A program made the translations under genes and the position numbers. 64,000 bases of DNA, taken from NCBI RefSeq assembly GCF_000317695.1, contig NC_019771.1, positions 2,360,001-2,424,000 on the forward strand, written 5' to 3'. The number at the start of each line of letters is the position of its first letter. The stretch's first letter is position 1. Of this stretch, positions 44,511 to 53,066 are shown in pieces. The stretch comes from Anabaena cylindrica PCC 7122 (lineage in GTDB: Bacteria; Cyanobacteriota; Cyanobacteriia; Cyanobacteriales; Nostocaceae). The notes below the pieces were generated by a model. The model saw nothing but the letters and a program-made list of their open reading frames with translations. It searched no databases and was not told where the DNA came from.

Positions 44511-45785
44511 ATGACTAAAATGCAAAAGAATTGCATCTATCTCGATAACAATGCTACCACCAAAGTAGATCCAGCAGTTTTAGAGGCGATGCTGCCTTAT
44601 CTGACGGATTATTACGGCAATCCTTCTAGTATGCACAGTTTTGGTGGACAACTTGGTAAAGGTGTCAAAATAGCCAGAGAACAAATTGCAGCTTTATTAG
44701 GAGCAGAAGAATCAGAAATCATCTTTACCAGTTGTGGAACTGAGGGAGATAATGCTGCTATTCGTGGTGCATTATTAGCTCAACCAGAAAAACGCCACAT
44801 TATCACAACTCAGGTAGAACATCCCGCAGTTTTGAATGTCTGCAAACAGTTAGAAACCCAAGGTTATACTGTTACCTATTTGTCAGTAAATGCGAAGGGA
44901 CAGTTAGATTTAGATGAACTGGAAGCTTCCCTGACAGGTAACACCGCTTTGGTGAGCGTGATGTATGCCAATAATGAAACCGGCACTATCTTTCCAATTG
45001 AAGAGATTGGTGCTAGAGTTAAGGAATACGGCGCTATCTTCCATGTCGATGCAGTTCAAGCGGTAGGTAAAATACCCTTGAACATGAAGACCAGCACCAT
45101 AGATATGTTAACTATATCTGGTCACAAAATCCACGCACCCAAAGGCATCGGTGTTCTATATGTGCGTCGTGGAGTTCGGTTCCGTCCTTTTCTCCTTGGT
45201 GGACACCAAGAACGGGGACGCAGAGCAGGGACAGAGAACGTTCCCGGAATTATTGCTCTGGGCAAAGCTGCGGAACTGGAAATGCTAAATTTAGAAGAGG
45301 CAACCAAGAGAGAAAGCCGATTGCGCGATAGATTGGAAAAAGCCCTCCTTGCTAAAATTCCCGACTGTGAAGTCAACGGTGATCCTAGTCATAGATTACC
45401 AAACACCACAAATATTGGTTTCAAATATATTGAAGGTGAAGCAATTTTGCTCTCCTTAAATAAATACGGTATTTGTGCTTCTTCTGGTTCTGCTTGTACT
45501 TCTGGTTCTCTAGAACCTTCCCATGTTTTAAGAGCGATGGGTTTACCCTACACCACTTTACATGGTTCGATTCGTTTCAGTCTTTGCCGCTACACTACCG
45601 AAGCTGAAATTGATCAAGTTATCGCAGTCATGCCAGAAATTGTTGAACGTCTCCGCGCTTTATCTCCCTTCAAAAATGATAATGCGGGTTGGTTACAACA
45701 ACAATCCGTAGGGGCGAAGCATTCGGAAAATAGCCTTTCGGAAAAACGGATAATTGATCGCCCGAATGCTTCGCCCGTACATTAG
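44511..45785 (+). CDS. nifS: cysteine desulfurase NifS with repeat-derived tail
   Basis: This 424-residue PLP enzyme delivers sulfur from cysteine to NifU for nitrogenase Fe-S clusters. The PLP lysine is in SGHKIHAPKG (about residue 206), and the sulfur-carrying cysteine in CASSGSACTSGS (about residues 323-334). The last roughly 25 residues (SVGAKHSENSLSEKR..) are encoded by a palindromic repeat at 45708-45780 and have no NifS homology; they extend a normal roughly 400-residue protein. ATG 44511 was used; 44520 is equally possible. nifU follows 108 bp downstream. Confidence 0.95.
   Translation: MTKMQKNCIYLDNNATTKVDPAVLEAMLPYLTDYYGNPSSMHSFGGQLGKGVKIAREQIAALLGAEESEIIFTSCGTEGDNAAIRGALLAQPEKRHIITTQVEHPAVLNVCKQLETQGYTVTYLSVNAKGQLDLDELEASLTGNTALVSVMYANNETGTIFPIEEIGARVKEYGAIFHVDAVQAVGKIPLNMKTSTIDMLTISGHKIHAPKGIGVLYVRRGVRFRPFLLGGHQERGRRAGTENVPGIIALGKAAELEMLNLEEATKRESRLRDRLEKALLAKIPDCEVNGDPSHRLPNTTNIGFKYIEGEAILLSLNKYGICASSGSACTSGSLEPSHVLRAMGLPYTTLHGSIRFSLCRYTTEAEIDQVIAVMPEIVERLRALSPFKNDNAGWLQQQSVGAKHSENSLSEKRIIDRPNASPVH
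45708..45780. repeat. palindromic repeat inserted in the nifS 3' end
   Basis: Nineteen-base arms (GTAGGGGCGAAGCATTCGG and, inverted, CCGAATGCTTCGCCCGTAC, one mismatch) enclose 35 bases. The element lies in the last 75 bases of nifS and supplies its stop region. A related start (gtaggggcaggttctccgcgccc) occurs just after nifU at 46807. Confidence 0.8.
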
Positions 45786-45893
45786 TGTAAAAGTCTCCTA
45801 AATCTTGTCAGGGTTTAGCATTGCTAAACCCCTACCCAACGCTCAATTATTTCTTATAATCCAAAATCTAAAATCCAAAATCCAAAATCAACT

Positions 45894-46808
45894 ATGTGGG
45901 ACTACACAGATAAAGTATTAGAATTGTTTTACGATCCTAAAAACCAGGGTGCAATTGAAGAAACAGGTGAAGCTGGAGTTAAAGTTGCAACTGGAGAGAT
46001 AGGTAGTATTGCTTGCGGTGATGCTTTGAGATTGCATTTAAAAGTTGAAGTTGCATCTGATAAGATTCTCGATGCTCGGTTTCAAACCTTTGGTTGTACC
46101 AGTGCGATCGCATCTTCCAGTGCTTTAACCGAAATGGTAAAGGGTTTGACATTAGATGAAGCCCTAAAGGTATCTAATAAAGATATAGCCGATTACCTGG
46201 GCGGTTTACCAGAAGCGAAAATGCACTGCTCAGTTATGGGACAAGAAGCTCTAGAAGCTGCTATCTATAATTATCGAGGCATTCCTTTAGCTGCCCATGA
46301 TGATGATGACGAAGGAGTACTAATTTGTAGCTGTTTTGGTATCACTGATACTAAGATTAGAAAGGCTATTGCACAAAATAATCTCCTCAGTGCAGAGCAA
46401 GTAACAAATTATGTAAAAGCTGGTGGCGGATGCGGTTCCTGTTTAACGAAAATTGATGATATAATAAGAGAAGTAAAGCAGGAAACCGCCAAACAAACTC
46501 TCAACACCAACGGCGTGAAAGCTACTACAGAAATTGCTAGTTCAATGTTTAATGAGGGGCAACAAAGACCATTAACTAATGTTCAAAGAATTGCCCTGAT
46601 TCAAAAAGTATTAGATGAAGAAGTCAGACCCGTATTAATTGCCGACGGTGGAGATGTAGAACTCTACGATATAGAAGGCAATAAAGTACAAGTTATTCTC
46701 AAAGGTGCTTGCGGTTCATGTTCCAGCAGCACAGCCACTTTGAAAGTTGCGATTGAAGCGAGATTACGCGATCGCATCAACAAAGAAATCATAGTCGAAG
46801 CAGTGTAG
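45894..46808 (+). CDS. nifU: Fe-S cluster scaffold protein NifU
   Basis: The 304-residue scaffold has three modules: the N-terminal IscU-like domain (Cys in IACGDALRL, FGCTSAIASS, MHCSVMG); the central permanent [2Fe-2S] domain (LICSCFGITDTKI and GGGCGSCLTKI); and the C-terminal Nfu domain (LKGACGSCSSSTATLK, CxxC). It assembles clusters with NifS for NifH and NifDK. A HIP1 site overlaps the 3' end. nifH begins 203 bp downstream. Confidence 0.96.
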   Translation: MWDYTDKVLELFYDPKNQGAIEETGEAGVKVATGEIGSIACGDALRLHLKVEVASDKILDARFQTFGCTSAIASSSALTEMVKGLTLDEALKVSNKDIADYLGGLPEAKMHCSVMGQEALEAAIYNYRGIPLAAHDDDDEGVLICSCFGITDTKIRKAIAQNNLLSAEQVTNYVKAGGGCGSCLTKIDDIIREVKQETAKQTLNTNGVKATTEIASSMFNEGQQRPLTNVQRIALIQKVLDEEVRPVLIADGGDVELYDIEGNKVQVILKGACGSCSSSTATLKVAIEARLRDRINKEIIVEAV

Positions 46809-47011
46809 GGGCAGGTTCTCCGCGCCCATGAAAAAACCAGTAATTCTTACAACCCAATAAACACCATGTACACAACCAAATTTTCTGTAGAGCGATCGCC
46901 ACCATAGCGACGTTCTACACACGCTCACTGCCGTAGATAAATAGGCGTGAGAACCAAAAGACGAAAGACAAACACCCCAATCAACCAACAAATTCTAGGA
47001 AAAAACGAACA

Positions 47012-47452
47012 ATGAGTACCGACGCAAATATTAGACAAATAGCTTTCTACGGCAAGGGCGGTATCGGTAAATCTACCACCTCTCAAAACACCCTCGCAGC
47101 AATGGCTGAAATGGGTCAACGCATCATGATCGTAGGTTGCGACCCTAAAGCTGACTCTACCCGTTTGATGCTTCACTCCAAGGCTCAAACCACCGTTCTT
47201 TCCTTGGCTGCTGAAAGAGGTGCAGTTGAAGATTTAGAACTCCACGAAGTCATGTTGACCGGTTTCCGTGGTGTTAAGTGCGTTGAATCTGGTGGTCCAG
47301 AACCCGGTGTAGGTTGTGCTGGTCGTGGTATTATCACCGCTATTAACTTCCTAGAAGAAAACGGTGCTTACACAGACTTAGATTTCGTATCTTACGACGT
47401 ATTAGGTGACGTTGTATGTGGTGGTTTTGCTATGCCTATCCGTGAAGAGTAA
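47012..47452 (+). CDS. nifH: nifH, 5' segment (interrupted)
   Basis: This is the first 145 codons of dinitrogenase reductase. The P-loop GKGGIGKST (about residues 11-19), GCDPKADST and both [4Fe-4S] cysteines (GPEPGVGCAGRG near residue 100; LGDVVCGGFAMP near residue 135) lie in this piece. After ATC-CGT-GAA the reading frame enters foreign DNA and stops (GAG-TAA). Rejoining at CCGTGAAG (47440 with 53176) gives PIREGKAQEI, the normal NifH sequence, and a 296-residue protein, the family's usual length. Unexcised, it would make a 146-residue truncated NifH. This is a programmed, developmentally removed interruption, not an ordinary pseudogene. Confidence 0.95.
   Translation: MSTDANIRQIAFYGKGGIGKSTTSQNTLAAMAEMGQRIMIVGCDPKADSTRLMLHSKAQTTVLSLAAERGAVEDLELHEVMLTGFRGVKCVESGGPEPGVGCAGRGIITAINFLEENGAYTDLDFVSYDVLGDVVCGGFAMPIREE
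47440..47447 (+). other. nifH element left recombination core (CCGTGAAG)
   Basis: The octamer is identical to 53176-53183. Flanks differ outside it (t before and agtaag after on the left; c before and gtaaagc after on the right). The boundary is defined by NifH homology on both sides and is exact to within the repeat. Confidence 0.85.
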
Positions 47453-47837
47453 GCTGTTTTATCTAGGGTTTTTGTTAATACTATTGTTTGAGAATTTTGA
47501 TTTTTTATGCCCTATTTTTGCCCTGGGAAATTTTAGATAAATGGGGTTTTTGTTAGGGTTTATTCTTTTGTTTACCCTATTTTGTACCTGCTGTCAAGAG
47601 AGATACATGATTTTTGATAAATGGGTTACTGATTGATGGTTTATAATTAATTGATAATTGTGATTTTGCTTAACTTTTTGAAGTGATTATCCAAAATTTA
47701 GAATATAATGGTTATTTATGTCACCAAATTTGAAATGATATAATGTATTCATCTTCTGTATTAGGGCTGACAACCAATGTAAATGCTTTAATACAGTATA
47801 AATGATGATTAGGATACTAATAGCATACTGAAAAACT
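47453..47837. other. noncoding left end of the nifH element
   Basis: AT-rich, with repeated TAGGGTTT/ACCCTA-type motifs (47464, 47553, 47573) in direct and inverted orientation. No gene is seen. These may be recombinase accessory sites, by analogy with other Xis systems; this is an inference. Confidence 0.45.
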
Positions 47838-48204
47838 ATGAGGAAGAAATATATTGCTCAGACAAGTCAATTCGATATTTACAAAAAGTTATATGCAATG
47901 GGATATAGCTCTGAGCAAATAAAGAAGTCAATAATTAATTTATTATCTCCTTATATTGAAAGCAGGGAAAAACTAGAGCAATATGCTATGACTGCGTTAG
48001 CACTTGAAGCTATCAATATTAATATAATTTCTTCCCAATCTGAATGGAAAGATATTTTTAATTTTGTCTTAGCTAGTTATAACAAAGCCAGAGAGATTGA
48101 TAAGCATAATACATTTGCAGTTATTGCTTACTGGAATTATGATATAACAGTAGGACAATCTAATTACTCAAATCAAGTTAAACTTGAGGTTGGTAAACAA
48201 GACC
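47838..48204 (+). pseudogene. unknown element gene, 5' part, cut by ISL3 insertion
   Basis: The first 122 codons (MRKKYIAQTSQFDIYKKLYA..) are soluble, helical and Lys/Ile-rich. At KQD the frame meets the IS. Removing the IS and one TSD copy joins codon GAC-C to TT-AAC, and the frame continues with LNLDEFQFECFRN at 49626. The pre-insertion gene would encode about 264 residues up to 50053, or about 305 if a further frameshift near 50040 is allowed. Family not recognised. Confidence 0.75.
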
Positions 48205-49617
48205 GGCTCTTGCATCTCTTTTATGGAGAAAACTAAAAGTATTAAAATTTAATGCCGATAAATTTAAATTATTAAAGTTGAAAACTCTATCCCTGTAAAG
48301 GTTTGCAAACTTTTTGATATATGGGAATAAGCATAGGATTACAATCATAATTATCAAATACAAAAGTTTTAGGGATAGTTATGAAATTTAGCGTAGATCA
48401 AATCCTCAATCTCCCAGAGATGAAAGTGTTAGATTTTCAAGAACTTGTTGGGGCAGGAATAATTATAACAATAGAGAAAGCTGTCAACTATTCTACTTGT
48501 CCAGACTGTGAAAAAACCACCTATAGTATACATCAAAATCATTGGCGGCTAATTCACGATTTATCTTGGAGTGAAAAACCAGTATTGTTAAGAATAAATC
48601 GCCGTCAATTCAAATGTAACAAGTGCAAAAAGGTCTTCAGTGAAAAGCTAAATTTTGTAGATAAAAGTAAAGGATATACTAAAAGACTAGCCATAGATAT
48701 AGTTGCACAAGTATTAGACAGTAATATTCATAGTGTTGCCGAAAGAAATGACTTAAGCGATGAAGAAGTTGAATCAATGTTAAAGGCACAAGTATCACAA
48801 ATATTAAACATTAATTTAAATCAGGTGAAAAGGTTAGGCATAGATGAGATTGCTTTGGTGAAAGGTCAAGGAAGTTATTTAGCAGTATTAGTAGATTTAG
48901 ATACTCGTAAACCCATTGAGTTGGTGAAGTCAAGAAGAATAGAAGAAATACGTGAAGTTATTGTCAAATGGGGATCTCAGGTACTTGAACAAATAGTTGA
49001 AGTGAGTATGGATCTTTGGTCTCCTTATAAAAGTTTAGTAGAAGAATTAATGCCAAATGCGAATATAACTGCTGATAGATTTCATGTAATGAAACAAGTA
49101 AATGATGAATTAGATGCTATGCGTAAATCTGAAAAGAGAGCCGCCATGTCTTTAGATAATAAATCAGAGCGAGACCGAATATTAGCAGGATTAAATAAAA
49201 GCAAATATAGCTTAATAAAAAATGAAGATTCTTTAAATGAACAACAAAAAGAAAGATTAAATAATGTTCAAAAAGTTTCCCCTATTCTGGCAAAAATGCA
49301 CGCCCTAAAAGAAGAATTTCGAGACATATTTGAATCCACTAAGTCTTGGGGCGAAAGCATAATGAATTTATTAGATTGGATGCACGATGGACTTTCTTAT
49401 TTTCCCAAAAGTATAGGAACAATGATTAGGTGGTTTGGTGAAGTTGTAGGTTATTTTGACGGCAGAACTACTAGTGGTACTGTAGAAGGAATTAATAATA
49501 AACTCAAATTAATCAAAAGACTTGGATATGGATTTCGTAACTTTAGCAATTTCAGATTACGTAGTTTATTAAACTGGCACTTTAGTATTAATTCTCCATA
49601 AAAGAGACGCAAGAGCC
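48205..49617 (+). mobile_element. complete ISL3-family insertion sequence (1,413 bp)
   Basis: It is bounded by 26-bp terminal inverted repeats with a single mismatch (outer bases GGCTCTTGC(A/G)TCTC). The flanking 8-bp direct repeats ACAAGACC at 48197-48204 and 49618-49625 are perfect target-site duplications, the size usual for ISL3. It contains one transposase gene. The intact ends and frame suggest recent arrival. Confidence 0.93.
48381..49601 (+). CDS. ISL3 family transposase
   Basis: This 406-residue transposase has an N-terminal zinc-ribbon pair (CPDCEKTTYS and CNKCKKVF, about residues 38-80), a HTH region, and a DDE catalytic core with IDEIALVKGQGSYLAVLVDL (first Asp), VSMDLWSPYKSLVEELMPNA and NITADRFHVMKQVN (second Asp). 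The final Glu lies in SGTVEGINNKLKLIKR. The reading frame is intact and fills the IS, ending 16 bp before the right end. It probably drives its own transposition in trans only on matching ends. Confidence 0.93.
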   Translation: MKFSVDQILNLPEMKVLDFQELVGAGIIITIEKAVNYSTCPDCEKTTYSIHQNHWRLIHDLSWSEKPVLLRINRRQFKCNKCKKVFSEKLNFVDKSKGYTKRLAIDIVAQVLDSNIHSVAERNDLSDEEVESMLKAQVSQILNINLNQVKRLGIDEIALVKGQGSYLAVLVDLDTRKPIELVKSRRIEEIREVIVKWGSQVLEQIVEVSMDLWSPYKSLVEELMPNANITADRFHVMKQVNDELDAMRKSEKRAAMSLDNKSERDRILAGLNKSKYSLIKNEDSLNEQQKERLNNVQKVSPILAKMHALKEEFRDIFESTKSWGESIMNLLDWMHDGLSYFPKSIGTMIRWFGEVVGYFDGRTTSGTVEGINNKLKLIKRLGYGFRNFSNFRLRSLLNWHFSINSP

Positions 49618-49625
49618 ACAAGACC

Positions 49626-50177
49626 TTAACCTTGATGAATTTCAATTTGAATGCTTTAGAAATATAGGCTCATTAATTGAAGCAACAATACAGCCTTTTC
49701 TTAGAGAGTTTTTATGTATTTTACAAAATATAAAAGGACAGAAAGCATTAAGAGATGTTAGGAAGATGACTTTGGGAAATGTGATCTTGAATATTGAAAA
49801 AGAAATCGGTACGCATAATCTTATTGTTCCTCAACCCTGGGAACTTAAACTCAATCAATGGAGAAACTTCGCTCAACACCATAGCACAAAGGTAGAGAAT
49901 GAATGGATTATTTGTCAATATGGGAATAATCAATTAAAACTCACACGTGATGAGTTGTTGAAAGCTACGATTGAAATAATGCGTCGTTTATCTGTTTTGA
50001 AAGGCGCTAGAGAAATATTTATTTTTAATAAAAGATATTCATATTATTTATGACGATATCGAAGGAAAAGCAAAGCACAAAATTTCAATATCGGCAGAAG
50101 ATTTGGAACATATATTAATATTTAATAACCCATTAGAATATTTGGTTCAGGTTGTAAAAATAGAACCTTTAATTTAA
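49626..50177 (+). pseudogene. unknown element gene, 3' part after ISL3
   Basis: This continues the gene starting at 47838: LNLDEFQFECFRNIGSLIEA then a helical body (VRKMTLGNVILNIEKEIGT) to RYSYYL-stop at 50053. Immediately beyond, in another frame, HIIYDDIEGKAKHKISISAED and LEHILIFNNPLEYLVQVVKI continue to a stop at 50177. So there is probably a second lesion (frameshift near 50040) in addition to the IS. No start remains for this part; an internal ATG at 49766 could start a 95-residue piece. Function is unknown. Confidence 0.65.
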
Positions 50178-50582
50178 AGTATAAATTTTTTCACAGAGTG
50201 AGATCCAGATTTCCATGTGGGTTATTAAGAGCGATCGCATTTCCGATGTTGTGGGTTATGAGAGCGATCGCATTTTGGCTATGTCATTGATACTCCCTTC
50301 CCAGTCAAAGAATACTAATCTTCTTTCTTCGCGTCCTTCGCGTCTTCGCGGTTCATTTAATCGTTATTCTTTTGGTGTTGTAGTTTGTGGAGGTGTGATA
50401 CCTGCGGTGAGGTTTGCGATAGCGAAGCGCTCCGTAGGAATCGCATTTGGGATATGTGCGTTGTGGGGATGCGATAGCGCAAGCGCTCCGTAGGAATCGC
50501 ATTTCCGGTATTGTAGGTTATGGGGAGGGATGAGAATGCTGTTATCTTAGGATTATTATCCAATTTTGCCATAACTTGCGAT
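50178..50582. other. repeat-rich spacer in the nifH element
   Basis: No gene is seen. It holds HIP1 octamers, copies of a gatcgcatttccgatgttg-type sequence (also at 51266), the dispersed repeat cgcgtccttcgcgtcttcgcgg at about 50330, and two near-copies of a gcgatagcgcaagcgctcc-type palindromic sequence (about 50417 and 50467). Confidence 0.55.
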
Positions 50583-50843
50583 ATGCCTCTAAATGAATTA
50601 CTACCCACTGTTAGTCAGCTATCTCACCAAGACAAATTGCGTCTCATTCATTTTCTATTATTAGCCGTAGCAAAAGAAGAAGGATGTAATTTAGAATCAA
50701 CTGATAATCAAGAACAAGAAAACTTGCTGCTGGAACAATTAGCATCTACTGAAGCCGTTGTCTGGTCTCCTTATGATGCCCATGAAGCGGCTCAAACATT
50801 ATCTGATATGCTAACAGCAGCAAAGGAAGAAGGCTATGCTTGA
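50583..50843 (+). CDS. small acidic helical protein coupled to retropepsin-like gene
   Basis: The 86-residue protein begins MPLNELLPTVSQLSHQDKLR and is mostly helical and acidic (KEEGCNLESTDNQEQENLLL), with WSPYDAHEAAQTLSDML near the C-terminus. It overlaps the next gene by 8 bp (ATG at 50836 before its TGA), so the pair should be translationally coupled. The family is common beside aspartic-protease-like genes in cyanobacteria, in my recollection; function unknown. An upstream start at 50520 would cross a repeat. Confidence 0.55.
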   Translation: MPLNELLPTVSQLSHQDKLRLIHFLLLAVAKEEGCNLESTDNQEQENLLLEQLASTEAVVWSPYDAHEAAQTLSDMLTAAKEEGYA

Positions 50844-51255
50844 GAGTAGAAAATTTCCCTTTATTGAGCGAAGTAATACTTCTGGTGTTTCTAGCAATAT
50901 GCCTTATTTACCATTAACATTGACTCACAAAAACCGTTCTATTGAAGTTATGGCTTTGCTAGATACAGGTGCAAGCGTTAATGTATTACCCTATGAAATA
51001 GGTCTGCAATTGGGAGCAATTTGGGAACAGCAAAAAGTTCCAATTCAGTTAGCCGGGAATTTAGCTCATTTCCACGCACGGGGATTAATTTTATCAGCTA
51101 CCATTGCTGAATTTTCGCCTGTTTTGCTTGCATTTGCTTGGACAGAATCTAGAGAAGCACCCGTAATACTTGGACACATGAATTTTTTTGCAGAGTTTGA
51201 TGTGTGTTTTTATCGTGCAGATTTAGCTTTTGAGGTACATCCAAGAAGAAAATAA
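50836..51255 (+). CDS. retropepsin-like (clan AA) aspartic protease
   Basis: The 139-residue single-domain protein has the catalytic signature MALLDTGASVNVLP (DTGA, about residues 44-47) and the second hydrophobic flap/strand element APVILGHMNFFAEFDVCF. This is the half-sized retropepsin/gag-asp architecture, expected to work as a homodimer. It is coupled to the small gene upstream. Whether it is cargo, a toxin-antitoxin-like module or an element-processing protein is unknown. Confidence 0.7.
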   Translation: MLESRKFPFIERSNTSGVSSNMPYLPLTLTHKNRSIEVMALLDTGASVNVLPYEIGLQLGAIWEQQKVPIQLAGNLAHFHARGLILSATIAEFSPVLLAFAWTESREAPVILGHMNFFAEFDVCFYRADLAFEVHPRRK

Positions 51256-51403
51256 ATAATAAAGCGATCTGATCGCATTTCCGATGTTGTGGGTTGTTAG
51301 TGCGATTGTATTTAGTGGGTCAAAGTAGGTGATTTAATGCTAAAATTAACGTTGAGGAGATAATTTCGAGAATTTTTATCAATTCAAAGATAAGGAGATA
51401 AAG

Positions 51404-51646
51404 ATGCAAATTCCAGTCAAGCCAGATCAAGAAAAATACCTTCTTAAAAAACTACAAGAAGGTAAATATAAAAGCATTCATGAGTTATTATCTGTGGCTT
51501 TTCAACTTTTAGAGCAACATGAAGAGAAAGAAAAGCAACTAATTGAATTAAGGCGAAAAATTGCTGAAGGAACAGAGCAACTTCGTCAAGGAGAAGTAGT
51601 TGAAGGTGAATTAGTTTTTCAACAACTACAACAGTTATTTAATTAA
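51404..51646 (+). CDS. ParD/CC2985-like antitoxin, apparently orphan
   Basis: The 80-residue protein has the ParD form EKYLLKKLQEGKYKSIHELL then SVAFQLLEQHEEKEKQLIELRRKIAEG, a ribbon-helix-helix-like head and a helical tail. AAGGAG lies 8 bases before the start. No ParE/toxin gene follows; the next gene is the convergent recombinase, with which the stop codons overlap by 8 bp. It may stabilise the element or have lost its partner. Confidence 0.7.
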   Translation: MQIPVKPDQEKYLLKKLQEGKYKSIHELLSVAFQLLEQHEEKEKQLIELRRKIAEGTEQLRQGEVVEGELVFQQLQQLFN

Positions 51647-53066
51647 TCATTCTCATTAATTCTTGATTTCCTATCTGTAACCTCAATCTTTCATTCTCAA
51701 TTCTCAACCTCTCATTTTCCTGTTCTAATCTAATCACCATATCCTGTAAATCTTCCACCTTCGATTTTTTCTTAATCGCTTCCTCAATTGCAACCTTGCG
51801 ATTTTCTAAACTAAACCACTTTTGATAAATAGATGTGTGCATATTCACAGAATGACCTAAATTATCAGCAGCAGCTTTAATAGGAATCCCCATTAAATGC
51901 GCTCTAATTGCCCAACCATGACGTAAATCATAGGGTTGAAAAGGAATCCCCACAAATCTAAACCATCTATCTGTACCATGTCGCGCAGAGTTAATTTCTC
52001 TACTCGTAACTTTATCTTTAATTTTTGCCTTTAATAATTCAATTGCTTCTGTATCTGTTGTTAAATTAAAAGTTTCTACCCAACGCGGATACAAGGGTAA
52101 AGCTTCCCTTTGTCCAGTTTTACACTCTTCATTTACCCGCCATGTATTCATCACATTTTCTGATGATAACCACCAATTTAAATCAGGATTGACAAAAATT
52201 TCAATTGGTCTTAATCCATAAGTTGCCAACATCCCATATACCCAACGCCAAAGTTTCCAATTATTTCTATCTTCTCTCGTTATCAACTTACTAGAACGAT
52301 TAATAGCATAATTTTCAAACTTCAGATATTCTTGTTCTATCTCTGCATCAGTCGGTATATCACGTTTGCGTTGAGAAATAGCCTTGATTTTTAAATTACT
52401 CAATTCTGGAACTTCCAAACCAGAACATTTACACAAAACCCTAATCACCTTAATTAATTCATTTTTCACACTATCCGATGATGAACAAAATTTTACAGCA
52501 TCAATAAAATTGGCATTGATGGCTAATTTATCTTTTGGCAAATGTGTTTTAGCAATATAGAAATAACTATTAAATGTATTGTTACTTTTAAGAGTGCGTT
52601 TTCTAGTTTGGAAATAGTTTTGTTCAAACTCAGAAATCAACTCTCCAATTGTGATGAATTTAGCTTTAAATCTAGTTTTACCTAAATATTTGTCAGTCCA
52701 GATAAATTGTTTTCTGGCAATCAATTTTCCTAACTCATTCGCTTCCTCTTCCGCAGTATTTAACCCATCAAAACTAAATGGTATCCCCAAAGAAATATCA
52801 TATTGCTTTGTGCCGATACCGTTTTTATCAATATCACCTGGTTTAATAGGTAAGGTAGTTCTCAACTGTAATGAATTACCAGATTTTCTGACAGAAACAC
52901 TCACCCTTGCGGCTCTTAGTCTAGCATTAATTGCTTTTAATTCTGTTGTCAGTTTTGCCGTTAGATGATTTTCTTGATTTTCTACTGCTTGCATTCTGCC
53001 TAAATATCCCCCATCGGTAATAGCTGTTTGGTGAAAATCGGCAAATGCTTCCTGTGTTCTGTCCAT
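51639..53066 (-). CDS. XisA/XisC-type tyrosine recombinase of the nifH element
   Basis: This 475-residue protein should excise the nifH element. The tyrosine-recombinase core is at about residues 270-430: Arg in TYGLRPIEIF, box II PYDLRHGWAIRAH, and LGHSVNMHTSIYQKWF with the nucleophile Tyr. The box-II His of most integrases is a Tyr (PYDLRH), as reported for XisA and XisC. A long leucine-zipper-like coiled coil follows (LEQENERLRIENERLRLQ). The same architecture and N-terminal TDGGYLG motif occur in the nifD-element protein at 54799. Its ATG lies 110 bp from the right core site and is preceded by TAGGGT repeats. Confidence 0.9.
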   Translation of the reverse strand: MDRTQEAFADFHQTAITDGGYLGRMQAVENQENHLTAKLTTELKAINARLRAARVSVSVRKSGNSLQLRTTLPIKPGDIDKNGIGTKQYDISLGIPFSFDGLNTAEEEANELGKLIARKQFIWTDKYLGKTRFKAKFITIGELISEFEQNYFQTRKRTLKSNNTFNSYFYIAKTHLPKDKLAINANFIDAVKFCSSSDSVKNELIKVIRVLCKCSGLEVPELSNLKIKAISQRKRDIPTDAEIEQEYLKFENYAINRSSKLITREDRNNWKLWRWVYGMLATYGLRPIEIFVNPDLNWWLSSENVMNTWRVNEECKTGQREALPLYPRWVETFNLTTDTEAIELLKAKIKDKVTSREINSARHGTDRWFRFVGIPFQPYDLRHGWAIRAHLMGIPIKAAADNLGHSVNMHTSIYQKWFSLENRKVAIEEAIKKKSKVEDLQDMVIRLEQENERLRIENERLRLQIGNQELMRMIN

